This document shows, piece after piece, positions 50,425 through 58,509 of a DNA stretch of 64,000 nt (position 1 is its first letter; each line of letters opens with the position of its first letter). The position numbers and the translations under genes are program-made. A model generated the notes under the pieces. The model was given only the letters and a program-made list of their open reading frames with translations. It did not search any database and had not been told where the DNA came from. The stretch is taken from contig NZ_CP107852.1 in NCBI RefSeq assembly GCF_036346875.1, forward strand, positions 1,054,001 to 1,118,000. The letters are read 5' to 3'. This DNA is from Nocardia sp. NBC_00508 (GTDB taxonomy: Bacteria > Actinomycetota > Actinomycetes > Mycobacteriales > Mycobacteriaceae).

Positions 50425-50605
50425 CCGCGCCGCGATATCGAGCACGGCCCAGCACGCGGCGGCGCTCTCGGCGCAATCGGCTATATGTCCGAAATGTCCG
50501 TTACGGCAATAGGTTTCGTACTCGAGAACACCTTATCCGGTACTGCGCGAATGGCACGCACCAGGTGTAGCCTGGCTTGGTTGTTCGAATGTTGAAGGAT
50601 GAACC

Positions 50606-51247
50606 ATGAGCGGTCTGATTCCATTGCTCGTCGCCGCACCCGCCGTGACCGGCCTCGCCGGGTACGTCGCCAGAGATCTCCGCACGATGGTTCCCGGGAT
50701 GGCAGGCGCCACCACGCCCGCACCGCCCGCGCCGCCCACTCCGGCTCCGCACCGGCCCAGAGTCGAGTACTTCAATCTCGCCGAACTCACCCACACCGAC
50801 GCCAAGGGATTCGTCCGGCCGGTCGAGCGGTTCCACGTCGAGCCGTGGGGCCTGTACATGGCGCGCGCGGTCGACGGCCCGGATTCGCACTATTTCGAAT
50901 CCTGGCTGCTACCGGAACTCTCGATCCGCGCCACGGTCACGCGACGCAACCCGGCACACCACCGGGTCCCTGGTTATCGCCTGGACATCGGCGAGTTCAC
51001 CCGCATCGGCCCCAAGCGCTGGAAGGCGGTAGACCACTACCTGGACGTCGTCGTGCGCCGCGGCCGCCCCGCCGAACTCCTCGGCGTCGACGAGTTGCTG
51101 GCCGCGCACGCCGCCGGGCTCGTCGAGACCGCGCGGGCGCATGGGGCATTCGAGCGCGCCACGTCGGTGCTGGACGGGCTGGCCGCGCACGACCACAGCG
51201 TCGAGGACTGGCTCGCCACCCGGGGCATCACGCTCACCTGGATGTAG
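50606..51247 (+). CDS. DUF402 protein, longer paralogue
   Basis: 213 residues. Residues ~45-210 are DUF402, the nucleoside-diphosphate/FomD-like fold: VEYFNLAELTHTDAKGFVRP, VEPWGLYMARA and KRWKAVDHYLDVVVRRGRPA with the acidic metal-binding positions. The N-terminal ~45 residues add a hydrophobic segment (LIPLLVAAPAVTGLAGYVAR) and a Pro/Ala/Thr linker, absent from the second copy. Related proteins hydrolyse nucleoside di/triphosphates. Next to coaE, where M. tuberculosis has the single gene Rv1632c. Probably an ancient tandem duplication. Confidence 0.88.
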   Translation: MSGLIPLLVAAPAVTGLAGYVARDLRTMVPGMAGATTPAPPAPPTPAPHRPRVEYFNLAELTHTDAKGFVRPVERFHVEPWGLYMARAVDGPDSHYFESWLLPELSIRATVTRRNPAHHRVPGYRLDIGEFTRIGPKRWKAVDHYLDVVVRRGRPAELLGVDELLAAHAAGLVETARAHGAFERATSVLDGLAAHDHSVEDWLATRGITLTWM

Positions 51248-51304
51248 CCAGCCGGTTACCGCATCCGGCTCGACGCATCCGGGGCGGCGGTAGATTCTTG
51301 ATGC

Positions 51305-51829
51305 ATGACGCAGGCACCTTTCGTCGACGTGCACCGGCCCAAAGTGGAGTACTTCAACATCGCGGACCTGACCAATACGGACCCGAAAGGCTTCGTGCGC
51401 CCGGTCGAGCGATACCACGTCGAGCCATGGGGCCTGTACATGGCGCGCACCTCGGACCATCCGCAGTTCCACTACATCGAGTCATGGCTCCTGCCGAAGC
51501 TGTTCCTCCGCGCGACCGTCTTCCACTATCTGCCAACCCATCGGCGCGACCAGGACTACTACCTCGACGTCGGTGAATTCAGCGTGGTCGCGCCGAAGAA
51601 GTGGAAGTCCGTCGACCACTACCTCGACATCGTCGTGCGCTCGTCGCGCGAAACCCAACTGCTCGACGTCGACGAATTGTTCGCCGCGCATGCCGCCGGC
51701 CTGGTCACCCTCGCCGAAGCCGAGGCCGCCGTGCAGCACGCGACCGCCGCCATCGACGGCATCGCCGCCAACGGCCACACCTTCGAGGGCTGGATGGAGT
51801 CCATGGACATCACTCTGTCCTGGCTGTAG
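51305..51829 (+). CDS. DUF402 protein, shorter paralogue
   Basis: 174 residues. Same core as the preceding gene: VEYFNIADLTNTDPKGFVRP, VEPWGLYMARTSDHP, KKWKSVDHYLDIVVRSSRET. About half of the residues are shared, so the two copies diverged long ago. It lacks the hydrophobic N-terminal extension, so it should be soluble. It is convergent with coaE (14 bp). Expected to be a nucleotide phosphatase; whether both copies are needed is unknown. Confidence 0.9.
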   Translation: MTQAPFVDVHRPKVEYFNIADLTNTDPKGFVRPVERYHVEPWGLYMARTSDHPQFHYIESWLLPKLFLRATVFHYLPTHRRDQDYYLDVGEFSVVAPKKWKSVDHYLDIVVRSSRETQLLDVDELFAAHAAGLVTLAEAEAAVQHATAAIDGIAANGHTFEGWMESMDITLSWL

Positions 51830-51843
51830 GCACCGCCTCGCCG

Positions 51844-53046
51844 CTACCTGTCCCGCCAGGCCAGGGCTCGGGGATAGGCGGCATCGAACCACGGCTCTTT
51901 GACAGCGAGGTAGGCCGACGTCGCCTCCGCTCCGGCCAAACCCGCTGCCTTGGCCGCGCCCTCCCGCTTCACCGCGAGGTACTCCGCGCGGGCGGCGGCG
52001 TCGGCGCGCAGCCAGTCCCGCAAGAGCAGTGCGTACTGCTGACCGGGCGAACCCTCGGCCCGCACATGCACGTTGGCCAACCGCCCCGGGTCGGCGTTCT
52101 GGTGAAATCGCTTGGTCCACCGGGCGGTATCGATGCCCGCCGGGTCCTGCGGCGTCGGCTTGGGGTTGTCCTGGGTGACCTCGGGCCGAACCGGGAACCC
52201 GGCGGCACCGAGCGCGTCCCGGAGGCCGTCGGCCGCGGCCAGGTCGGGCACCGTGATCTGCAGATCGATCACATCCTTGGCGGGCAGCCCCGGCACCGAG
52301 GTCGAGCCGATGTGGTCGATCCGGGACGCCGCGGCGCCGCAGGCCACCCACAGCCGGGCGATCAGCCGCTGCGCCTGCGCCGGCCAGTCCGGATCGGGAG
52401 GCACGATCCGCACCGCACCGCGTCGTGCGGACGTCCCGGTCCGCAGGTTGCGCTCGAACGGCACCAGCCGCTGCGCCCAGAGCCCGCGCACCTCGGCCTC
52501 GACCGCACCGGGCGCGCCGCTGTTGTCGAGCAACACATCGGCAACAGCCCGGCGCTGTTCGTCGGTGGCCTGCGCCGAAATACGCGCCCGCGCATCGGCT
52601 TCGGCGACACCGCGAAATTCGACCAGGCGGCGAATGCGCGTTTCGGCGTCGACATCGACGATGAGAACGAGATTCATCAATGGTGCGAGACCATTTTCCA
52701 CCAGGAGCGGAATATCTTGCACCACAATAGCGTCCCGCGGCGCCGCGGCAATCAATTCCGCGGTGCGCTTTCCGACCAGCGGGTGGGTAATCGAATTCAG
52801 TGTCGCGCGTGCGGCGTCGTCACCGAATGCCTTGGCCGCCAATGCGGGCCGATCGAGACTTCCGTCCGCGGCGAGAATATCGGCGCCGAACGCCTCGACC
52901 AGCGCCGCGAGACCCTCGGTTCCCGGCGCGACCACCTCCCTGGCGATCAGATCGGAGTCGATGATCACCGCGCCGAGGTCCGCGAGCACCCCAGCCACCG
53001 TCGACTTGCCCGCTCCCATGCCTCCGGTGAGGCCGATTCGTAACAT
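51844..53046 (-). CDS. coaE: dephospho-CoA kinase fused to a GrpB/UPF0157 domain
   Basis: 400 residues. The first ~200 are CoaE: P-loop LTGGMGAGKSTVAGVLADLG, IIDSDLIAREVVAPGTEG, VQDIPLLVENGLA and the lid region. It makes the last step of coenzyme A. The C-terminal ~170 residues are the UPF0157/GrpB nucleotidyltransferase-like domain: IDHIGSTSVPGLPAKDVIDL and NVHVRAEGSPGQQYALLLRD. The same fusion exists in mycobacterial CoaE (~407 residues), where the C-terminal domain aids folding. ATG 53044-53046. Confidence 0.95.
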   Translation of the reverse strand: MLRIGLTGGMGAGKSTVAGVLADLGAVIIDSDLIAREVVAPGTEGLAALVEAFGADILAADGSLDRPALAAKAFGDDAARATLNSITHPLVGKRTAELIAAAPRDAIVVQDIPLLVENGLAPLMNLVLIVDVDAETRIRRLVEFRGVAEADARARISAQATDEQRRAVADVLLDNSGAPGAVEAEVRGLWAQRLVPFERNLRTGTSARRGAVRIVPPDPDWPAQAQRLIARLWVACGAAASRIDHIGSTSVPGLPAKDVIDLQITVPDLAAADGLRDALGAAGFPVRPEVTQDNPKPTPQDPAGIDTARWTKRFHQNADPGRLANVHVRAEGSPGQQYALLLRDWLRADAAARAEYLAVKREGAAKAAGLAGAEATSAYLAVKEPWFDAAYPRALAWRDR

Positions 53047-53624
53047 TCGACCAGTCTCGCATCCGATCCCGGCTCGGGCCTTCGCCGCCCCGACCCGGCT
53101 CCGGACACGGTCGGCGAAGGGACCAGAGGCCGACCGTGCACGTCGAACAGCCCGGCGGCGGCCAATGGGCTCGATTACCCATTGCGGGCCTGCATTCCAC
53201 CGCGCGTGCGGCCATTTGCCCGTTCCGTGACTGCGCCGAGACCGATTCGCAACAATTCCGGATGTTTCGATTCGGCGGTGACGACTTTCCGACACGCCGA
53301 AGGCAATTACTCGCGCAAAATACTCTGGCGGGCAGTTTCGTTCGGCTAATCTTCGCCGTGGCGATCCAGGCCGACACCAGCGAAGCAAAGGAACATCATT
53401 GGGCACCAGAATCAACCAGACGGGTCGCCACCGCCTGGGTAGGGCGGGGCGAGTGCACTGCATTCAGATCCCTGCTGTGGCGGCGGCGCTCGCCGCGCAC
53501 CGTCGCTCTTGGTTCACCGCGTTCATCAATCCCGCGCGGCACAGTTTCGCCGCCACGCGGAAGCGCTCGACCGCACCCGCGGTGCGTTGGGTACCTGCCA
53601 CAGCAAGCTGAACCCGATGTCGAA
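53047..53624. other. intergenic region upstream of coaE
   Basis: The left part should hold the coaE promoter. On the plus strand a TAATCT -10-like element (near 53350), AAAGGAA (near 53388) and a TTG-started frame of 70 codons (53399-53611) precede the hairpin at 53625, but codon use is not clearly coding. Otherwise I see no gene, RNA or repeat here. Confidence 0.4.
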
Positions 53625-53655
53625 GTGGCCCAGCCTCTCGCCAAGGCTGGGCCAC
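53625..53655. terminator. 12-bp perfect hairpin terminator downstream of the SDR gene
   Basis: GTGGCCCAGCCT pairs perfectly with AGGCTGGGCCAC across a 7-nt loop. It lies 48 bp past the SDR stop on the minus strand, and also ends the short plus-strand frame at 53399. Confidence 0.65.
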
Positions 53656-53703
53656 TCTGCTGTGCGCGACACACTGCGTCTCGATGACCGACAAGCCAGC
53701 GGA

Positions 53704-54627
53704 TTACAACTTTTCAATGATTTCCACGCTGGTTGTCCATAAATCCTCGCCTTTGGCGATGTCGTAGGACTCGGCGGAGGACTTGATCTCCCGCCGACCG
53801 GAGAAATATCTCCCCGTCGTCCCGGCCAATTCGGGTGCGAGCACGAGTCGAGCCAGTGCGGCAGCCGAACGGCGGGGGGTATGGACATTGATTCCCGGGA
53901 CGATCGTCAGCGCGGGAAGTAGATTACGCCAGGCCCAGCCTTGGATTCCACGATAATCCCGGCCGAGCCCGGTGCCGGGCATGAGCCCCGGATCGAATGC
54001 GTTCACGGTGACGGCAGGCGGAACCGTCCCGGTGTCGAGATATCGGGCGAATTCATAGGTCGCCAGAACGTTGCAGAGCTTGGACGTGGTGTATCGGCGA
54101 CGACCGGCAGGCCCGGGGCCGGCCGTGGCGTCGGAGTCGGCCGGATAGGCAAGGTCCCACGCCGTCGTGTAGACCGGCCGGGGCATACCCGTGGGCTTGG
54201 TCGGGTCGTGGGTGTCGCTGGCGACGAACACAATTCGTCCCGGCGTGGCCATGGTGGGCAGAAGTTCGCGGACCAGCAGGAAGTGCGCGAGGTGGTTGAC
54301 GGCGAAAGTCTGCTCGATGCCGTCGGCGGTGCGCACGGTGTCCGAAACGATCTGTGTCCCCGCGTTGCAGACGATCGCGTGCAGCGGCGGCAAACCCAAC
54401 TCGCCGAACCCGCGGGCGAAGCGACGCACAGCCGACAGCGAAGCCAAATCGAGGGGCAATCCCACGGCCCGGTCACCGAGCCGAGCCGAGGCCGCGTCGA
54501 CCGCGGCGCCGCCCCTGCCGGTGATGGCGACGACCCGATCCGGGTCGGCGCGGAGAATCGCTTCGGCGGCCCGGAAGCCGAGACTGCCTGTGCCGCCGGT
54601 GATCAGGACGGTTTGCTGATCGCTCAA
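53704..54627 (-). CDS. short-chain dehydrogenase/reductase
   Basis: 307 residues. NAD(P)-binding TVLITGGTGSLGFRAAEAIL (TGxxxLG type), IVCNAGTQIVSDTVRTADG (NAG motif), catalytic region with Ser in ASDTHDP and RRRYTTSKLCNVLATYEFAR (YxxxK). It belongs to the protochlorophyllide-reductase/retinol-dehydrogenase-like group of SDRs. TTG 54625-54627 is preferred because GGGGAGG lies 7-8 nt upstream; an ATG 45 nt further up is the alternative. It follows the TetR gene by about 62 bp, probably in the same operon and under its control. Confidence 0.88.
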   Translation of the reverse strand: MSDQQTVLITGGTGSLGFRAAEAILRADPDRVVAITGRGGAAVDAASARLGDRAVGLPLDLASLSAVRRFARGFGELGLPPLHAIVCNAGTQIVSDTVRTADGIEQTFAVNHLAHFLLVRELLPTMATPGRIVFVASDTHDPTKPTGMPRPVYTTAWDLAYPADSDATAGPGPAGRRRYTTSKLCNVLATYEFARYLDTGTVPPAVTVNAFDPGLMPGTGLGRDYRGIQGWAWRNLLPALTIVPGINVHTPRRSAAALARLVLAPELAGTTGRYFSGRREIKSSAESYDIAKGEDLWTTSVEIIEKL

Positions 54628-54688
54628 CGCCGTGCCTCCCCGGCCGTCGGCTCCATCACGCGCAATGCGCATCGTGTTGCTGCGATCG

Positions 54689-55360
54689 TCATCGATTCTC
54701 CCGCTCAGTGCTGTCTTTTGATTGCCGTGCCCGCACGATCGCCGCGGGCGCCAGCGCCCGCAGTGCGGTGAGGAGGTCGCCGTACATGGCCTGCAAGTCC
54801 GCCTCGCCGGGCTCGAGCTGGGTCGCGAAGAAACAGCCGTCGGAGAAGGCGACGGCGAACCGCGCCAGCTCATCGGACGCGCTGCGCGCGACCTCGGCCT
54901 CGACCGTGTCCGCCAGCATCGCGGCGATCGCCTCGGCGAAGTAGCCGCGCGCATGCTCGCGCACCCGCCCGACCAACTCGCCCGCCACCCGGTCGGCGCC
55001 ACCCTCCAGCGCCAGCAGATAGAACAGGCGCAGGAAAACCGGGTGGCCGGTGACCGCCGCCGCGCCGCGGCGCCGGACTTCCGCTGTGCGCTCCTCGACG
55101 TCGCCGCTCAGATCGTCCCAGCGCGGAAGCCCGGCGAACCAGCGCGCCGCCCCGCGCTCCATCACGGCGGCCAGCAACCCTTCCTTGCTGCCGAAATGCC
55201 AGTACAGCGAGGTGGCCGCGACGCCGACCTCCTTGCAGATCGCCGACACCGAGGTGCCCGCGTAGCCGCGTTCGCTCATCAACCGCTCCGCCGCATCGAG
55301 AAATTGCTCCCTCGACGGCGCGGTCCTCGTATCGAGCGCGACATCGATCTTCTTGGCCAC
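54689..55360 (-). CDS. TetR/AcrR family regulator of the SDR gene
   Basis: 223 residues. HTH in ~15-65: REQFLDAAERLMSERGYAGT, SVSAICKEVGVAATSLYWHF, GSKEGLLAAVMERGAARWF. The C-terminal helical domain (~75-200) should bind the inducer. GTG 55358-55360 is placed by the -10 TACAGT exactly 6 nt upstream (leaderless). A near-perfect palindrome overlaps this promoter, so it represses itself and, through readthrough, the SDR gene 62 bp downstream. Confidence 0.92.
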   Translation of the reverse strand: MAKKIDVALDTRTAPSREQFLDAAERLMSERGYAGTSVSAICKEVGVAATSLYWHFGSKEGLLAAVMERGAARWFAGLPRWDDLSGDVEERTAEVRRRGAAAVTGHPVFLRLFYLLALEGGADRVAGELVGRVREHARGYFAEAIAAMLADTVEAEVARSASDELARFAVAFSDGCFFATQLEPGEADLQAMYGDLLTALRALAPAAIVRARQSKDSTERENR

Positions 55361-55395
55361 GACTCCACTGTAAGGATCGTTACATACAGAGTCAA
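55361..55395 (-). promoter_or_regulatory. TetR promoter with overlapping 16-bp palindrome
   Basis: Minus strand: TTGACT (55395-55390), 17-bp spacer, TACAGT (55372-55367), then 6 nt to the GTG start. TGTAAGGATCGTTACA at 55369-55384 is a dyad with only two mismatched positions and covers the -10. This is a well-placed autoregulatory operator. Confidence 0.7.
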
Positions 55396-55610
55396 GCGCG
55401 CGCGTCCGGGCCGAATACTGGCGGGCCCAGGGCTGGCTGGTCGGGGATCCGCTGGTGCGGCTTCGTGCGCTTCTTCGGCGAAAGGAACCTCAGGAGTCAA
55501 ACCACCCGGCCCGCTGCGGCACGCTACGGGCAGCTACCCGACCACGAAACCGCTACCGGAGATATAAGTCGGAACCTCAGCCAGTCGGCGCGCACGCACA
55601 AAGTCCTACC
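55396..55610. other. intergenic region before the VOC gene
   Basis: No gene that I can support. Open frames exist but lack ribosome sites and family features. A GATATAAGTC element lies near 55560. Confidence 0.4.
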
Positions 55611-55641
55611 AAGAATCACGACAGAAGGCGTCGTGATTCTT
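55611..55641 (+). terminator. perfect hairpin with T-rich flank, no upstream gene
   Basis: AAGAATCACGAC pairs perfectly with GTCGTGATTCTT across AGAAGGC; a further T follows. It lies 64 bp before the VOC start. Since no plus-strand gene precedes it, it may act as an attenuator or mark an unseen transcript. Confidence 0.45.
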
Positions 55642-55704
55642 TGGGAGCCTTGATTCGGCGGCCATCGGACAGCCCGATCGGTCAGTTCACGAAGGAGAGT
55701 TCAA

Positions 55705-56127
55705 GTGGGTTCTCAGGTCAATCCGTGCATCACGTTCAATGGCAACGCGCGGGAGGCGATGGAGTTCTACCAGCAGGTCTTCGGTGGCGCGCTGGAGGTT
55801 GCAACAGTCGCGGACTTCGGCTCACCGGACTCGCCGAGCGCTGACAAGGTCATGCACTCTCGTCTGGACACTTCTGCCGGCTACACGTTGATGGCATGGG
55901 ACTTTCCGGATGAAAGACCCGGCCACCCGCCCCATCAGCCGGGCAACAACGTTGCGGTCTTCCTCGGTGGCGACGACGGAGAACTCCGCGACTACTTCGA
56001 GAAGCTGTCCGTTGGTGGCGCCGTCACGCTGCCTCTTGAAACGCAGGTATGGGGAGACGAGGCAGGCTCGCTCGTGGACCGATTCGGGATCAGCTGGATG
56101 TTCAACATCACCGCCCAGCACCACTGA
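55705..56127 (+). CDS. PhnB-like VOC-superfamily protein
   Basis: 140 residues. The sequence begins NPCITFNGNAREAMEFYQQV and continues GGALEVATVADFGSPDSPSA, with VMHSRLDTSAGYTLMAWDFP in the middle and AVTLPLETQVWGDEAGSLVD, RFGISWMFNI at the end, the usual PhnB/YjdN pattern (HxxL...E..W..D.FG..W). Members are VOC-fold proteins of unknown substrate, once linked to phosphonate or ubiquinone methylation. GAAGGAG precedes the GTG start. Confidence 0.9.
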   Translation: MGSQVNPCITFNGNAREAMEFYQQVFGGALEVATVADFGSPDSPSADKVMHSRLDTSAGYTLMAWDFPDERPGHPPHQPGNNVAVFLGGDDGELRDYFEKLSVGGAVTLPLETQVWGDEAGSLVDRFGISWMFNITAQHH

Positions 56128-56208
56128 TCGACGAGCCGAGTTGCCTGTTGTGAACGATGAGCTGAACGCCAAGCTGGTCCGGATCGGCACCCACCGAGGC
56201 GACAAGCC

Positions 56209-56280
56209 CGCGCCGCAAGGAGAGCATCCAGCGCGAGTTCGCCGACCGTGGGGCCGGCTTCACGCACAAGGCGCTGACTA
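56209..56280 (+). pseudogene. possible remnant of a methyltransferase N-terminus
   Basis: In one frame the plus strand reads KESIQREFADRGAGFTHKAL, similar to the first residues of some class I methyltransferases, but it is cut off by the minus-strand TetR gene. It lies about 85 bp after the VOC stop. It has no start and no core; the match is by eye. Confidence 0.2.
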
Positions 56281-56979
56281 CAACGCGAGCGAGCGGACCA
56301 AGTCCAGCATCTCGGCGCGGAAAAGCTTTGCGGGAGCTTGTGATTGCGGGCGAAGATGGCCGTACACTTCGAGCGCGATCAGGCCGTGCATCCGGCCCCA
56401 CATGCGCAATGCGAGAGCGAGCGCATCCGGCGGCAGCGCGGGGAAGTCGGACCGGACGTGCTCGGCCAGGTCCGCGTCGAAGTCCGACCACGCACATTCA
56501 GCGATGGCCTGCCGCTGCGCCGCGTGTGGCCAGGCGGCCGCCGCGAGACCCACCAAGCCGGTGCAGGCGCGCAATTCGGCCGCCGCGGCGGGGCCGCCCG
56601 GCGGTGGCTGATACCCCGGCACCGGGTCGCCGTAGATGAGCCGGAATTCGGCGGGCCGCTCGACCGCCCAGTCACGCACCGCTTCTCCCCAGGCCATGAT
56701 GCGTCCGGCCGGGTCATCGGCGGGTACGACGTCGCGCGCTGCTTCGAGGCGGTCGACGAGGGCGGTGTAGACGTCCGAGATGAGGGTCGAGATCAGGTCG
56801 TCGCGGGTGGCGTAGTAGCCGTATACGGCACCCGCCGTCATCCCCATTTCGCGGGCGATGGCACGCAACGAAATCGCGTCGGGTCCCCCCTCGGCCAGCA
56901 GGCGCATGGCGATCGTCTTGATATCCACCAGTGTCTGCGCGCGCAGACGCTCCCGGCGACTTTTGACGATCTCGGCCAC
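56278..56979 (-). CDS. TetR/AcrR family regulator with TetR_C_33-like domain
   Basis: 233 residues. HTH: RERLRAQTLVDIKTIAMRLL, AEGGPDAISLRAIAREMGMT, AGAVYGYYATRDDLISTLIS (~10-70). The C-terminal part EAVRDWAVERPAEFRLIYGD, PVPGYQPPPGGPAAAAELRA matches the TetR_C_33/TetR_C_13-like ligand domain. The GTG at 56977-56979 is chosen because TAGAGT lies 7 nt upstream; a second GTG lies three codons earlier. Divergent from the NAD(P)-binding protein at 57065 with overlapping promoters, so it probably controls that gene. Confidence 0.9.
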   Translation of the reverse strand: MAEIVKSRRERLRAQTLVDIKTIAMRLLAEGGPDAISLRAIAREMGMTAGAVYGYYATRDDLISTLISDVYTALVDRLEAARDVVPADDPAGRIMAWGEAVRDWAVERPAEFRLIYGDPVPGYQPPPGGPAAAAELRACTGLVGLAAAAWPHAAQRQAIAECAWSDFDADLAEHVRSDFPALPPDALALALRMWGRMHGLIALEVYGHLRPQSQAPAKLFRAEMLDLVRSLAL

Positions 56980-56981
56980 GG

Positions 56982-57048
56982 TTGACACTCTACAGCGTTT
57001 GGCTACTATCAGCCGTGCCGGTACTGAACGGCGTGTAGTTACTGAACG
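56982..57048 (+). promoter_or_regulatory. divergent promoters and TACTGAACG operator repeats
   Basis: Plus strand: TTGACA (56982-56987), 16-bp spacer, TACTAT (57004-57009). The minus-strand TAGAGT of the TetR gene (56992-56987) overlaps this -35. Downstream, TACTGAACG occurs at 57022-57030 and 57040-57048, 18 bp apart in the same orientation, where a bound TetR protein could block transcription. Confidence 0.6.
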
Positions 57049-57064
57049 ATGCTTAGGAGTGATC

Positions 57065-57742
57065 GTGGATATCGGGGTTTTCGGGGCGACCGGCGTCATC
57101 GGTTCGCGTGTCGTCAGCGAAGCACTGCAGCGGGGGCACCGGGTCACCGCCTTCACGCGCGACGCCGCGCGGTTCCCCGCCGAACGCGGACAAGAGAAAT
57201 GGGCTGTGGCCGACTGGCTGAGTGCCGACAGCATCGCGCCCGCCATCGCGGGTCTCGACGTCGTCGTGAGCGCGGTGAACGCGGGGCACGGCATCCCGGA
57301 CACCATCGCCAACGCACGCGATTTCGTGGTGGGCGCTCAGGCAATGGTCGCGGCGCTGAACCGGCATCCGCGGATACGACTGATCGCGGTGGGCGGCGGC
57401 GGCAGCCTGGAAGTCGCCCCCGGCGTGCAGTTGCTCGACACCGGGGATGATTTCACCAGCATCCTCACCGAGGTGCTGGACGTACCGGCGGAGTACGCCG
57501 AGGTCGTGCGCGCCCTGCGCGACGCCCTGCATCTCTATCGCCTGTCCAACCGCAATTGGACGTACCTCAGCCCTTCGTCGGGCCGGATCAATCCCGGCGC
57601 CCGCACCGGTCGCTTCCGCATCGGAGGCGACCAACTCCTCGTCGGCGACGCGGACATCTCCGCCGAAGACCTTGCCGTCGCCCTGCTCGACGAAGCGGAG
57701 CAACCCCGATTCATCCAGCGCCGCTTCACCGTCGGCTACTGA
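57065..57742 (+). CDS. NAD(P)-binding (NmrA/SDR-a like) oxidoreductase
   Basis: 225 residues. Rossmann start DIGVFGATGVIGSRVVSEAL (GxxGxxG), AFTRDAARF, then DVVVSAVNAGHGIPDTI and RIRLIAVGGGGSLEVAPGVQ, which match the YwnB/NmrA-like atypical SDR group that binds NAD(P)H and often acts as a redox sensor or quinone reductase. Start GTG 57065 follows TAGGAG by 6 nt. Divergent from the TetR gene; its promoter and repeats suggest inducible expression. Confidence 0.88.
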   Translation: MDIGVFGATGVIGSRVVSEALQRGHRVTAFTRDAARFPAERGQEKWAVADWLSADSIAPAIAGLDVVVSAVNAGHGIPDTIANARDFVVGAQAMVAALNRHPRIRLIAVGGGGSLEVAPGVQLLDTGDDFTSILTEVLDVPAEYAEVVRALRDALHLYRLSNRNWTYLSPSSGRINPGARTGRFRIGGDQLLVGDADISAEDLAVALLDEAEQPRFIQRRFTVGY

Positions 57743-57898
57743 GCGAGGGCGTACCGACCATGCACACCGACTGAGCCTCAGCCCATGTCGCGCTCGCGAC
57801 ACCGATTTCTGTCGGACCCCTCCGGCACAATAGAACGCGTCGGACGTCGATCTGGTTGCCACGCAAAGTAATCCGCAACCCGAGAGATAGGGGGCACT

Positions 57899-58450
57899 AT
57901 GCCCGACGTCCATGCTTCGACGCCCGACCGATTCGCCGCGGACCACGAAGAGCTCGTGGCTTTCGCGGTGGAGATCGAGCGGCACCGGTCTCTGCTGCAT
58001 CATGCGGCGGAGGATTATCGGTGGCGCGTCGCCCAGCGGGTCGAGCACTTCGACCCGTCGGAGCAGGAGCCGTGGCTGCGACAGGCGGAGCAGTTCATCG
58101 AGTCGCTGATGATCGACCCGATCAGGCACAGCACGCTGGATCTGGACGCTTACCGGGCCATCCGGGACGGCGTGCCCGTGCGATTCGACGCTGAACGCCG
58201 GGCGTACGTCCTGCGCGGTCCGGAGCGGGAGCCACTGGTGATCCGGCCCGGATTGCCGGAGCATCGGCTCGGTGTCATCGCCCGGCTGGCCACGCTCGGG
58301 TTGCGGCTCGAGCAAATCCAGGTCGTCGCGCTCACCACAGCCCAGATGGTGGCGCCACACGAAGCGGCACAACCGCCCGCCGAAGCGCCGGAAGTCCGTC
58401 GCGGCGGCACCACGAAACCCTCGCGAGGCAAAAACACGGCGTGGCATTAA
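57899..58450 (+). CDS. hypothetical protein, 183 aa
   Basis: Not recognised. The N-terminal two thirds are charged and helical (EELVAFAVEIERHRSLLHHA, EDYRWRVAQRVEHFDPSEQE); a central strand-like part contains YVLRGPEREPLVIRPGLPEH; the C-terminus is Gly/Lys/Arg-rich. GATAGGGGG lies before the ATG. Placed between the oxidoreductase and rpsA, convergent with rpsA across a strong hairpin. No partner or role can be proposed. Confidence 0.7.
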   Translation: MPDVHASTPDRFAADHEELVAFAVEIERHRSLLHHAAEDYRWRVAQRVEHFDPSEQEPWLRQAEQFIESLMIDPIRHSTLDLDAYRAIRDGVPVRFDAERRAYVLRGPEREPLVIRPGLPEHRLGVIARLATLGLRLEQIQVVALTTAQMVAPHEAAQPPAEAPEVRRGGTTKPSRGKNTAWH

Positions 58451-58455
58451 TCGAA

Positions 58456-58498
58456 AACGACTGTGCCCCAACCGGAATCCGGTTGGGGCACAGTCGTT
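58456..58498. terminator. 20-bp perfect hairpin terminator between 57899 and rpsA
   Basis: AACGACTGTGCCCCAACCGG pairs perfectly with the following arm across a 3-nt loop (AAT). It lies 6 bp after one stop and 12 bp before the rpsA stop; toward rpsA it is followed by TTTT on the minus strand. The longest perfect inverted repeat in the window and clearly bidirectional. Confidence 0.75.
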
Positions 58499-58509
58499 GA
58501 CTGATGCGG

